Source of the DNA: Rhodospirillaceae bacterium
Lineage (GTDB): Bacteria; Pseudomonadota; Alphaproteobacteria; CACIAM-22H2
Assembly: GCA_022843945.1 (NCBI GenBank)
Contig: JALHMR010000020.1
Span: forward strand, 26,740-90,739
Direction: 5' to 3'
DNA length: 64,000 bases
Part shown: positions 39,501 to 49,300 of the stretch, in pieces
How positions within the stretch are numbered: position 1 is the first letter of the stretch
How the letters are laid out: each line of letters starts with the position of its first letter
Notes under the pieces: model-generated
The model's input: the letters and a program-made list of their open reading frames with translations, nothing else
The model's database searches: none
What the model was told of the DNA's origin: nothing
Translations under genes and position numbers: made by a program

Positions 39501-39692
39501 GCCACTGGCCCGGGCGCCGAGATGCGCCAGGCGCTGGGCACGGCCGTGTTCTTCGGCATGATCGGCGTGACCCTGGTCGGCCTGTTCCTCACCCCGGTGT
39601 TCTACGTGGTGCTCCGCCTTCTCGAAGCGCGCTGGCGCCAGAAGAAGGCGGCGTCGCCGCCCGCCCCGCCCGCCGAGCATCCGGCGGAATAG
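36510..39692 (+). CDS. RND efflux pump, HAE1 family inner-membrane transporter
   Basis: 1060 residues, normal for an AcrB/MexB-like pump. It opens FAHFFVDRPIFASALSIVTV and carries twelve membrane helices and two large periplasmic domains. The proton-relay region GIVVDDAIVVVENIERNIA (two adjacent Asp in helix 4) is intact. Exports hydrophobic drugs, dyes or solvents by proton antiport. Substrate cannot be inferred. The pump and its adaptor form an operon without a TolC homologue, so a distant one must serve them. Confidence 0.94.
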   Translation: MRFAHFFVDRPIFASALSIVTVIVGLIGYVTLPVSEYPEIAPPSIVVRAAYPGADAETVAATVATPLEVEINGVEDMLYMSSYSTADGAMTLTVTFRIGTNLDIAQVLVQNRVQIALPRLPEEVRRIGVTTVKSSPDLMMVVHMLSPDETFDNLYISNYAALRVRDPLIRLEGVGNVMLFGAREYSLRVWLDPDRLAGYGLSAGDVIRALQEQNVQVSGGALGQEPTAAGTAFQLTVTTQGRFDDVRQFRGIIVRASPDGRLIRVGDVARVELGAREYVTNSYLNGKTAVALGIFQRPGTNALQASEAILKRMEELKQDFPAGLDYDVVYNPTAFIAESVEAVYHTLWEAIALVALVVIIFLQSWRASVIPILAIPVSLIGTFAVMAALGMGLNVLTLFGLVLAIGIVVDDAIVVVENIERNIALGMSPRDAAHETIDEVGTAVIGIAIVLSAVFIPTALIPGLTGQFYRQFALTIAVATILSAVNSLTLSPALGALLLKRHEKGHASRFAPLRAVQWAADRFNRGFERMSGGYARTVGGAVRRKALMLGVYAGLAAVTVLTALHVPTGFVPLLDRGYAIVVVQLPDGASLSRTDAVIQKVSEIMKATPGVKDAVAFAGFNGATFTNATNSGVVFAGFTPFAERTKQGLSVYAIVGELFGRLQGIDEAFIIAIPPPAVPGIGNAGGFKMQVQSRTGEDTRALLASAYGIMGGAAQNPALTGVFTIFSAGSPQVYLEIDRTKAQMMNVSIASIFETLTINLGSAYVNDFNAFGRLYQVRAQADQAYRLDKEDLLRLKVRSATGALVPLGTLIEISDRTGPDLVQRYNLYTSVPVQGNAAPGVSSSEALAHMEALAAQILPPGQTFEWTELALQQKLAGNTAVYLFILSILFVFLALAAQYESWTLPLAIILIVPMSVLAALLGVMARGMDNNILVQVGLVVLVGLAAKNAILIVEFARQLEAEGKELLDAVVEACRLRLRPILMTAFAFILGVVPLVTATGPGAEMRQALGTAVFFGMIGVTLVGLFLTPVFYVVLRLLEARWRQKKAASPPAPPAEHPAE

Positions 39693-39701
39693 GCCTCCCG
39701 G

Positions 39702-40697
39702 TCAGGCCGCCAGCAGCTCGCGCAGCTTCTCGCGGCCGCGCGCCAGGCGGCTCATTACCGTGCCGATGGGAATCGCCAGGCGGTCGGCCGCCGACTGGTA
39801 GCTCAGGCCGTTGAACAGCACGAGCTCCACCACCTGCTTCTGGTGCGGGCTGAGGGCGCTGAGCGAGCGGTCGATGTCCCGGCGCAGGCATTGCTGCTCG
39901 AACCCCGGATCGGCTTCGTCGGCCTGCTCCGGAAGGCTGGACGGCTCGACCAGCTGCAGGCGGCCGTCGCGCCGGGTCTGGCTGATGAAGGTGTTGTGCA
40001 TGACCGTGAACAGCCACGGCCGCAGGGCATAGCCCGGGACCAGCATGTGGAGCTGCGACAGGGCCCGCTCGATGCTGTCCTGGACCAGATCGTCGGCGTC
40101 GGCCGGATTGCGGGTGAGCTGCAGGGCGTAGCGCCGCAGCCGCGGAATTTCCGCCGGAATGAGCGCCGCCCGCTCGGCGAGGACGAGGCGGGCCCGGTCG
40201 TCGGACTTGCGCTTGCTCGCGTCGCACAGGGTGACCGAGACAAGGGTGGTCACGGCCGTGCCGTCCGCCGAGAGCGGCAGGATCAGGCGCGTGTAATGGG
40301 AACGCCGGGCCTCGCCATCGAGCTCGATCCGGTGGAGCGTGGGCCGCGCCTGCCGCACCACCGTGCCGTAGTGGCGCAGCAGCATGTCGCGATAGGAGGC
40401 GACCGGAATCTCCGTCACCGCGGCCCCGGGCACGATATCGCGCAGGATCCGATGGTTGCGCTTGCCCAGCAGGCGGAAACGGAACTCCCCCCGCCGCGGC
40501 TCGACATCGACGACGTTGACCTTGCCGACCAGGCCCTTGATGTCGTGCCCGAGAAAGTCCTCGACCGGCCCCACCGGGCAGGCGCGGCCGTCCCGCGCCT
40601 CCTGCCAGCGGGCATGGAGGAGGGCGAGGCCCTGGACAGGCGGCTGGCCCGGATCGAGCGCATGCTCGCGGACCGCAGTGATCGGCGGTGTCTCCAT
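39702..40697 (-). CDS. PAS-ECF sigma factor fusion
   Basis: 331 residues in one uninterrupted frame from ATG 40697. Residues about 20-165 form a PAS_5-type domain (LLHARWQEARDGRACP, VDVEPRRGEFRFRLLGKRNH, TRLILPLSADGTAVTTLVSV). Residues about 175-331 are an ECF sigma factor: region 2 LRRYALQLTRNPADADDLVQ and DSIERALSQL, then region 4 LSALSPHQKQVVELVLFNG and SYQSAADRLAIPIGTVMSRL. No Met or ribosome site in the linker suggests a separate start. No anti-sigma gene lies beside it, so the PAS domain may do the sensing. It is divergent from a LysR gene. Confidence 0.85.
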   Translation of the reverse strand: METPPITAVREHALDPGQPPVQGLALLHARWQEARDGRACPVGPVEDFLGHDIKGLVGKVNVVDVEPRRGEFRFRLLGKRNHRILRDIVPGAAVTEIPVASYRDMLLRHYGTVVRQARPTLHRIELDGEARRSHYTRLILPLSADGTAVTTLVSVTLCDASKRKSDDRARLVLAERAALIPAEIPRLRRYALQLTRNPADADDLVQDSIERALSQLHMLVPGYALRPWLFTVMHNTFISQTRRDGRLQLVEPSSLPEQADEADPGFEQQCLRRDIDRSLSALSPHQKQVVELVLFNGLSYQSAADRLAIPIGTVMSRLARGREKLRELLAA

Positions 40698-40815
40698 CGG
40701 ACGGTTGCCCCCAGGTTCGCGGCCGAAATCGTCGGAACAGGGTGGAATATCCCCCCACGCGCGGGCGTAACCTACACGCCCGATAATTCGCGCCGACGCG
40801 AGACTTTTTGGGCTA

Positions 40816-40834
40816 GCATGAGCCCAGCTCATGC
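40816..40834. promoter_or_regulatory. Perfect inverted repeat between the sigma and LysR genes
   Basis: GCATGAGC-CCA-GCTCATGC, 8-bp arms and 3-base spacer, in the 240-bp divergent region. Placed to control either gene; LysR self-sites are often of this form (T-N11-A). No other site or promoter could be supported in 40698-40937. Confidence 0.5.
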
Positions 40835-40937
40835 CTGATCCCGCGCCAGCCGAGCGGCGGCTTGCCGTCGCAGCCAGCGGAAAACGGGCCAGCCACTTCT
40901 TCACGCCTCTTTGGATGCCCGTTCCGGCCGCTTTGCC

Positions 40938-41932
40938 ATGCCTGAATCGAACCGCGATACCGACCTGCCGTCGCTCGACGCCCTGCGCGTCTTCGAGGTC
41001 ACCGCGCGTCGCCTGAATTTCAGCAAGGCCGCGGAAGAGCTTCACGTCACCCAGAGCGCCATCAGCCATCGCATCCGCGAGCTCGAGCGCCAGCTCAATA
41101 CGCGGCTTTTCCAGCGCGGCCACCGCTCGCTGCACCTGACCCCCGCCGGCCGCACCCTGGCCGACGGCATCCAGCGCGGCCTGCGTGAGATCCGCGAGGC
41201 GCTGGCCAACCTCGACAGCCGGGAGCGCAAATCCACGCTCAACGTCAGCGTCCTGACCTCCTTCGCCACCCGCTGGCTGACCCCGCGCCTGGCCGGATTT
41301 CACCAGCGCTTCCCGCGTATCGACCTGATGGTCCAGGCCGATGACCGGCTGGTCGACCTGGCGAGCTACGGCGTCGATGCCAGTATCCGCTTCGGCTCCG
41401 GCCAGTATCCCGGCATGAGCGTGGTGCAGCTCTTCGGCGATCGCACGGTTCCGGTCTGCAGCCCCGCCCTGGCCGAGAAGTTCGGCCCGATCCTCAAGCC
41501 GGCCGATATCGTCAAATGTCCCCTGCTCCACGACACCTATGCCGAGCACAACGTGCACAGCGACAGCGGCGCCGACTGGTACACCTGGTTGCGGCGGGTG
41601 GGTGTGGGCAACGTCCCGAATGTCGGGGGCCTGCGCTTCAGCAACGCCAATCTGGCGATCGACGCGGCGGCCAACGGCATGGGCTTCGCCCTGGCGCGGG
41701 TCAGCCTGCTGGGCGACGACCTGCGGACGGGAAGGCTGGTCTGTCCGCTGCCCTTCGCGGCGGCGACGAACTTCTCCTATTATTTCCTCTGCCTGCCGCA
41801 GCGCGAGAGCGACAGCAAGGTGCGGGCCTTTCGCGATTGGCTGATCGAGGAAGCCAAGAACCCGCCCTTCGACAATAACGGGATCGACTTCAGAATCTTC
41901 GAGCGCGGGCCCGACGAGCGCAGTGCCCGCGA

Positions 41933-41936
<4 letters not shown>
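40938..41936 (+). CDS. LysR-family regulator (GcvA-like)
   Basis: 332 residues from ATG 40938. The HTH is residues about 15-75 (LDALRVFEVTARRLNFSKAA, EELHVTQSAISHRIRELERQ), followed by the effector-binding periplasmic-protein-like domain (VQADDRLVDLASYGVDASIR). The sequence resembles the GcvA branch used for glycine cleavage or beta-lactamase control. The convergent kinase gene overlaps its last 4 bp. Confidence 0.9.
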
Positions 41937-43690
<1,754 letters not shown>

Positions 43691-43736
43691 CCCTGGGACT
43701 CCGAACAGAAAACCGGACGCCTACATACGTTGATAC

Positions 43737-43757
43737 GCATGCGGTTATTCCGTATGC
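43737..43757. promoter_or_regulatory. Inverted repeat upstream of the sensor kinase
   Basis: GCATGCGG-TTATT-CCGTATGC, 8-bp arms with one mismatch. Candidate operator for the kinase gene; the responsible regulator is unknown. The rest of 43691-43830 shows no gene. Confidence 0.4.
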
Positions 43758-43827
43758 CCGGCCGGGATGGGGCGACAGGCGTCGCCCTGGGCCCCGGGGC
43801 CCTGCGGCGCGATTGTCTCGATACAAG

Positions 43828-43847
43828 GAAATCCCGCCCGCGCGGGA
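43828..43847 (-). terminator. Intrinsic terminator
   Basis: On the minus strand TCCCGC-GCGG-GCGGGA (43847-43832), then TTTCC. It lies 7 bp after the end of the 76-residue protein gene at 43854. Confidence 0.5.
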
Positions 43848-43853
43848 CTGCGG

Positions 43854-44084
43854 TCAGCCGGTCTTCGCCGGGGAGGCCGGGGCCGTCGTGGCGGCCTGGC
43901 TCTCGAAACTGGGCATGCCGCGGCGCTTGGTCGAATCGGCCTGCAGCGACAGGGCCTCGTACATCCGCGCCATGCGGAAAAGCTCGTTACGCACTGCCAC
44001 CGAATTGCTGGCGGCGTCGGCCATCGAATAGAAACGCAGGGCTTGGCGGCGGTACTGTTCGGCGGGTGTATACGCGTCGGTCAC
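43854..44084 (-). CDS. Small helical protein of unknown function
   Basis: 76 residues from GTG 44084 (GGAG six bases upstream); an upstream ATG in frame would add an unconvincing leader. The sequence AEQYRRQALRFYSMADAASN and VAVRNELFRMARMYEALSLQ resembles the short alpha-helical proteins widespread in rhizobia with a YRRQAxxx motif. Function unknown. It has its own terminator, so it is monocistronic. Confidence 0.65.
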   Translation of the reverse strand: MTDAYTPAEQYRRQALRFYSMADAASNSVAVRNELFRMARMYEALSLQADSTKRRGMPSFESQAATTAPASPAKTG

Positions 44085-44193
44085 GTGTGCTCCGAATCGG
44101 GATCGCGTGACAGCCGGATAAAACATAGAGCGGTGGGTTCGAAAGCGAACTCAGGGATTTCCCTAATCCGGCCGGGGAAAGGCTGCAGCCCGG

Positions 44194-44559
44194 CTACTCC
44201 GGACGGCCGATCATGCGGCCGAGCGGGCGGCCGCCGAGTACGTGGAAATGGAGGTGCGGGACCTCCTGGTGGCCGTCGCCGCCGGTATTGGCGATCACCC
44301 GGTAGCCGCCCGCGGCCACGCCGGCCTGGCGCGCCACCTGGCCGATGGCCTTCATCAGCGCCGCCTGCTCGGCCTCGCTGGCCTTCTCATGGAAATCGTC
44401 GAGCGAGGTATAAGCGCCCTTGGGGATGACCAGGACATGCACCGGGGCGAGCGGCCTGATGTCGTGGAAGGCCAGCACGTGCTCGTTCTCAAAGGCCTTC
44501 TTGCAGGGCAGGTCGCCGCGCAGGATGCGGGCGAAGATGTTGTTCTGGTCGTATGCCAT
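44194..44559 (-). CDS. hinT: HIT-family protein (HinT-like)
   Basis: 121 residues from ATG 44559, sharing one base with the hisE stop (TGATG). Contains NIFARILRGDLPCKKAFENE, the family N-terminus, and the triad HLHFHVLGGRPLGRMIG. Nucleoside phosphoramidase activity is expected. hinT commonly follows hisE in alphaproteobacteria. Confidence 0.92.
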   Translation of the reverse strand: MAYDQNNIFARILRGDLPCKKAFENEHVLAFHDIRPLAPVHVLVIPKGAYTSLDDFHEKASEAEQAALMKAIGQVARQAGVAAGGYRVIANTGGDGHQEVPHLHFHVLGGRPLGRMIGRPE

Positions 44560-44894
44560 CACTTGGTCCGCGACTGTTTTTCCTCGATGCCCGACATCCC
44601 CTCGCGCCGGGCGAGCTCCTGCCAGACCTCGGCCGGGTTGATCCGAGCATCCGCCCACATCACCAGCAGGTGGTACATGAGATCTGCCGACTCGCTGACC
44701 AGGCGGTCGCGCTTGCCGCGCACCGCTTCGATCACCGCCTCGACCGCCTCCTCGCCGACCTTCTGGGCGATCTTGCGGGTGCCCTTCTGGAACAGGCGCG
44801 CAGTGTGCGAGACCGCGGGATCGGCCCCGCGCCGGCTGTCGATCACCTGGTAGAGGCGATCGAGGATGGCGCTCGGCGTCTCGGGATCGCTCAT
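44559..44894 (-). CDS. hisE: Phosphoribosyl-ATP pyrophosphatase
   Basis: 111 residues. The MazG-like helical fold is visible in [20 protein letters not shown] and [20 protein letters not shown] with the Mg-binding acidic residues. It performs the second step of histidine biosynthesis, PR-ATP to PR-AMP. Overlaps hisF by 4 bp and hinT by 1 bp, so all three are co-translated. Confidence 0.93.
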   Translation of the reverse strand: MSDPETPSAILDRLYQVIDSRRGADPAVSHTARLFQKGTRKIAQKVGEEAVEAVIEAVRGKRDRLVSESADLMYHLLVMWADARINPAEVWQELARREGMSGIEEKQSRTK

Positions 44895-45655
44895 GCTGTC
44901 CCCCGGATTGGAATGCCCGACGCGGCCAGCCTACGCTTGACCTCGCCGATTTTGAACTGGCCGAAGTGAAAGACCGACGCCGCCAGCAGCGCCGAGGCAT
45001 GGCCCTCGGTGACACCGTCGACGAAATGGTCGAGCGTGCCCACTCCACCCGAGGCAATGACCGGGACCGGCACGGCGTCCGAAACCGCGCGCGTCACGGC
45101 GATGTCGAAGCCCGACTTGGTGCCGTCGCGGTCCATCGAGGTCAAAAGGATCTCGCCGGCGCCGAGCTCGGCCAGGCGCTTCGTCCAGGCCACGACCTCG
45201 AGCCCGGTGGCGTTGCGCCCGCCATGGGTGAAGACCTCGAAGCCGCCTGAAGCATTCCTTTTCGAGTCCACCGCAACGGTGATGCACTGGCTGCCGAACT
45301 TCTCCGCCGCCTCGCGCACGAATTCCGGCCGGCGCACCGCCTCGGTGTTGATCGATACCTTGTCGGCCCCGGCGAGCAGCAGCTTGCGCACGTCCTCGAT
45401 GGTGCGCACCCCGCCGCCGACGGTGAGCGGCATGAAGCACTGCTCGGCCGTGCGCGCCACCACATCGAAGAGTGTATCGCGCTGCTCGACCGAGGCGGTG
45501 ATGTCGAGGAAGCAGAGCTCGTCGGCGCCCTCGCGGTCATAGAGGCGCGCCGCCTCGACCGGGTCGCCGGCATCGACCAGGTTGACGAAGTTGACGCCCT
45601 TGACCACGCGCCCGTTCTTGACGTCGAGGCAGGGGATGATGCGGACCTTGAGCAT
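44891..45655 (-). CDS. hisF: Imidazole glycerol phosphate synthase, cyclase subunit
   Basis: 254 residues. [20 protein letters not shown] with catalytic Asp11, [20 protein letters not shown] and the late [15 protein letters not shown] loop mark HisF. It forms the synthase with HisH, turning PRFAR plus ammonia into imidazole glycerol phosphate and AICAR. Its partner hisH is about 6 kb upstream, separated by unrelated genes. Confidence 0.96.
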   Translation of the reverse strand: MLKVRIIPCLDVKNGRVVKGVNFVNLVDAGDPVEAARLYDREGADELCFLDITASVEQRDTLFDVVARTAEQCFMPLTVGGGVRTIEDVRKLLLAGADKVSINTEAVRRPEFVREAAEKFGSQCITVAVDSKRNASGGFEVFTHGGRNATGLEVVAWTKRLAELGAGEILLTSMDRDGTKSGFDIAVTRAVSDAVPVPVIASGGVGTLDHFVDGVTEGHASALLAASVFHFGQFKIGEVKRRLAASGIPIRGTA

Positions 45656-45730
45656 GGCCGGTTTCTAGCGCGTTGCCGCGATCTAGGATAGAGCCCCGTT
45701 GTCTTCCCGGCGGCCCACGGCGATCCCGCG

Positions 45731-45889
45731 CTAGCGGAGCTTGGAGGCGAAGTTGAATCCGGCCGCTATCGTGGACATCGTCAGGCTGAGCCCATGCACC
45801 CAAATAGCGCGGCCGGCCTTCTTGGCCGCCACGGCAAAGCGCTCCCTCTCGCCGATCAGCCTGGCTTCCGGCGGTGTCGTGCCAGCCAT
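45731..45889 (-). CDS. 52-residue hypothetical reading frame
   Basis: ATG 45889 (CGAGGG about seven bases upstream) to TAG 45731. The product MAGTTPPEARLIGERERFAV plus an Ala/Lys helix and a hydrophobic end (WVHGLSLTMSTIAAGFNF) would be a small, possibly membrane-associated peptide. No family recognised. It lies between the receiver gene and hisF on the same strand. Confidence 0.45.
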   Translation of the reverse strand: MAGTTPPEARLIGERERFAVAAKKAGRAIWVHGLSLTMSTIAAGFNFASKLR

Positions 45890-45918
45890 GACAGCCCTCG
45901 TTGGACGTGCCGTCGCAT

Positions 45919-46290
45919 TCAGGCCGCTTTGAGCAACTCGGTGACGGCGTCCAGGACCTCGTCGGGCTCAAACGGCTTGGCAAAGGTGCGGGTGGCCCCG
46001 GCCGTTTTCGCGATGACCAGGAAGCTCATATTGCCGATGCGCGCACCGCCCGACATGGCGATGATCGGAATCGTCGCCGTCAATTTCCGGATGTCCCCGA
46101 TGGTCTCGATGCCTTCCTTCTCCGGCATGAGGATGTCGGTGATGACCAGATCCGGCGTCAGCTCGGCGAAGGCCTTGAGGCCCTCCTTGCCGTCGGCGGC
46201 GAGCATGATCTCGTGGCCGGCGGCCGACAGGATCATGCGCAGCGTGTCGCGAACCATTTTGTCGTCGTCGATGATCAGTATCTTGGCCAT
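45919..46290 (-). CDS. Single-domain response regulator (CheY-like)
   Basis: 123 residues, receiver only. Acidic pair IIDDDK at the first strand, phospho-acceptor in DLVITDILMP (Asp near residue 52), IIAMSGG and the late Lys (FAKPFEPDEV) are all intact. The stop of the large kinase gene is 18 bp upstream, so it is the probable phosphorylation target. With no output domain it must signal through protein contact. Confidence 0.9.
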   Translation of the reverse strand: MAKILIIDDDKMVRDTLRMILSAAGHEIMLAADGKEGLKAFAELTPDLVITDILMPEKEGIETIGDIRKLTATIPIIAMSGGARIGNMSFLVIAKTAGATRTFAKPFEPDEVLDAVTELLKAA

Positions 46291-46308
46291 GGCGGTTCTC
46301 CTGTTATG

Positions 46309-49300
46309 TCAGGCGTGGGTAAACTCGCGCGGCTCGACCGTGTCGTCGGTGCCTGGTGCCGCGAGAGGAAGGAGTATGGTGAAGGTGGTGCCGCGGCCCA
46401 GTTCGCTGTCGACCGTGATGCGGCCGCGGTGGCTGGCGACGATACCGTGGACGACGGACAGGCCGAGCCCGGTACCCTCGCCGATTCCCTTGGTCGTGTA
46501 GAAGGGCTCGAAGATGCGCTGCCGCGTGCGCGCATCCATGCCGCACCCGGTATCCGTGACATCGACGCGCGCGTAGCGCCCATGCGGCAGGCCGCCGGGA
46601 TGATGCCCGGCGCTGTCGCTGATATCCGTGCTGTCCAGGGCGATGGTGATCCGGCCCGGATTGACTCCGATGGCGTGGGCAGCGTTGGTGCATAGATTCA
46701 TGACAACCTGAACCAGCTGGTTCTCGTCCCCGCTCACGACTATCGGCTGGTCGGCGAACGTCTGAACGATGGCAATATTCGGCGTCAGGGTGGCCGTCAG
46801 CAGCCGCACGGCCTTTGCTGCCGTATCCTGAAGGCAGATACGGTCCGTCTTGGGCATGTCCTTGCGGCTGAAGGCGAGAATTTCCGCCACCAGGTCGCGC
46901 GCGCGATAGGACGCGTCGAGGATGGTCTGCATCGGCTCGCGCTGCGGGCTGTCGCTGGACATCGTCTTGAGCGCGACCTTGCTGAGGGCCACGATTGGGA
47001 CGAGCGTATTGTTGAGGTCGTGAGCGATGCCGCCGGCCAGGGTCCCGAGCGCCTCGATCTTCTGCGAATGGCGGAGCTGATTCTCCAGTTCCGCACGCTG
47101 CGTCTCGGCCTCGACCCGCTTGGTCACATCGTCCTGGACCAGGATGAAATGGGTCACCTGCCCCTCGCGGCTGGCGACGGGGCCCGCCCGCAGGTCGAGA
47201 TAGATCCGGCGTCCGTCCTGGTGGCGCGCCGGCAGCTGGATCTCGACAGCTTCGCGGGCGGCAAGTGCCTTGCGCACGGCCTCGACCGCCGCGGGTGCTG
47301 CTTCCGCGTCATAGAAGAAGTCCGCGCTCTGGCCGATGATGTCGTCGTCGGTGTAGCCGGTGAGCGTCATGAACGCCGGATTCGCGTAGATGATGGGCTG
47401 GCCGGCCATTTTCGCATCGATGATGACCATGGCGCTGGTGGCACGAGAAACGGCCGCGAAGAACAGCGCATTGCGCCGGGCGAGCTCGCCGAGCTCGATC
47501 TCACGCATCTTCTGGTCGGTGATGTCGATATGGACGCCGACGATGCCGCCCTCGGCCATCCGGTATTCCTTGACCTTCTTCCAGCGGCCATTGGCCAGCC
47601 GGCTCTCGAAGACCCCCTTGTCCTGACGATGCGCGGCCAAGCGCTCTGCGATTCGCTCTTCTTCACGACCAATGGCCTCGGGTACGGCACTTCGCCCGAC
47701 CGCGCTGCGCACGATGTCCTCGAACCGGGCACCGGGCTGGTACAGATCGGTAAGAACGCCATGGAGGCGGCGGAACGGGGTGTTGCACAGGACGAGCCGG
47801 TCGTCGGCATCCCAGATGGCAAAACCTTCTTCCGTCGCCTCCAGCGCTTCCGCCAGGAGGTTCCGGGCGCGGGCTGCGTTCTCCTTCGCCGTAACCTCCT
47901 CGGTCACGTCGCGCGCCGTGCCGCGATAGCCCTCGAAGCTGCCATCGGCGGCGAACACCGGCTTGCCGCTCGCGCTCAGCATGCGGCTCTCGCCGCCTCG
48001 GCCGGCGACGCGGAAGACGAAGTCGCGAAACGCCTCGCGCCGGTCGAGAATCTCGACATGCTTGACCCACTTCTCGGGCTCGGTGCCGACGTCGGTCGCC
48101 AGATCGATGACGCGTTTCCCCAGCCCCGCGGTGTTGGACGTGCCGGCGGGGCTGTTGCGATCCGACATGAAACGCAGCCGATGGCCGCGATCGGTCTCCC
48201 AGAACCAGTCGTTCGAGGCCTCGGCCCAGTCAGCCATCCGCTTGCGCGCACCCTCGACTTCAGCCTGTGCGGCCTTGAGCTCGGTGATATCGACATGAAT
48301 CGCGGCCATGCCGCCATCACGCGTCCGGCGCTCGGAGACCCGGAGCCATTTGTCGCCGGTGCGCGATATACGCGGGCCGCTGGGGTTGCGCCGAGCTTCG
48401 AGCCGCTGGCGGATCCAGGCTTCGGCCGTATATCCGTCGGGAAGCTCGGACTCGCCGACCGCCAGTGCCTGCCGGAGGATGTCCTCGAAGCGGGCGCCAA
48501 CCTGGTACGATATCGGGTTCGCGGCGCGCAGCTCGCGGAACTTTCTGTTACACATGACCAGGCGGTCCTCGGCGTCGTAGATCACGAAGCCGTCGGGAAG
48601 CGCTTCGATCGCGTCTTGCAGCAGCGCCGCCTGCTTGCTCGTCCGTTCCTCCGCCTCGACCTGCCGGGTGATGTCGGCGCCCGTCCCGCGATAGCCGGTG
48701 AACCTGCCATTGGCGGCAAAGAGGGGCTTGCCGCTGATCTTGCAATGCGCCGCACGGCCGCTCGGCATGGTGACCGTGTAAACGAAGTCGCGGAACGGCC
48801 GATGGTTGGCGAGATCGTCGAGGTGCCGGTCCCACCCCGCCGGCGGGGCGAGCGGATCGACCAGCTGGTGACGCGTCTTGCCGATGATATCGACGGGCTG
48901 CGACTCGAAGACCTCGTGGAACTTGCCGCTGACCCGGCGAAACCGCAGCTCGGCGTCCATCTCCCAGTACCAGTCGGATGCCGCTTCGGCGAAATCGCGG
49001 AACTGCTCCTCGTTGTCGGCCAGCTCGCGGGCAAGCCGCTCCCAGCGATAGGTGATCGCCACCAGGAAACCGGTCAGCGAAACGATGACGGCGGACAGCA
49101 GGACCGCCTGCTTGACCGTGTCGATCATCTGGTCGCGCCAGCCGGCCAGCAGGATGTCCTCGGGCACCGCCGCGGCCAGCACGTAAGGCAGGCCTGTCGC
49201 CTGGCGGTAGGCGACGTGGCGAGCCGGCTCCAGGGCGCCGGCCTCAAGACGCGCCAGACCCGCGGGAGAGCCGGGCAGCAGCTCCGTGAACAGCGGATCG

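Noticed and set aside
36447..39680. A very long antisense frame opposite the RND pump
   Set aside because: It is composed of His/Asp/Arg-rich low-complexity sequence, has no domain motif and mirrors the codon bias of the strong pump gene; a shadow of high-G+C coding sequence.
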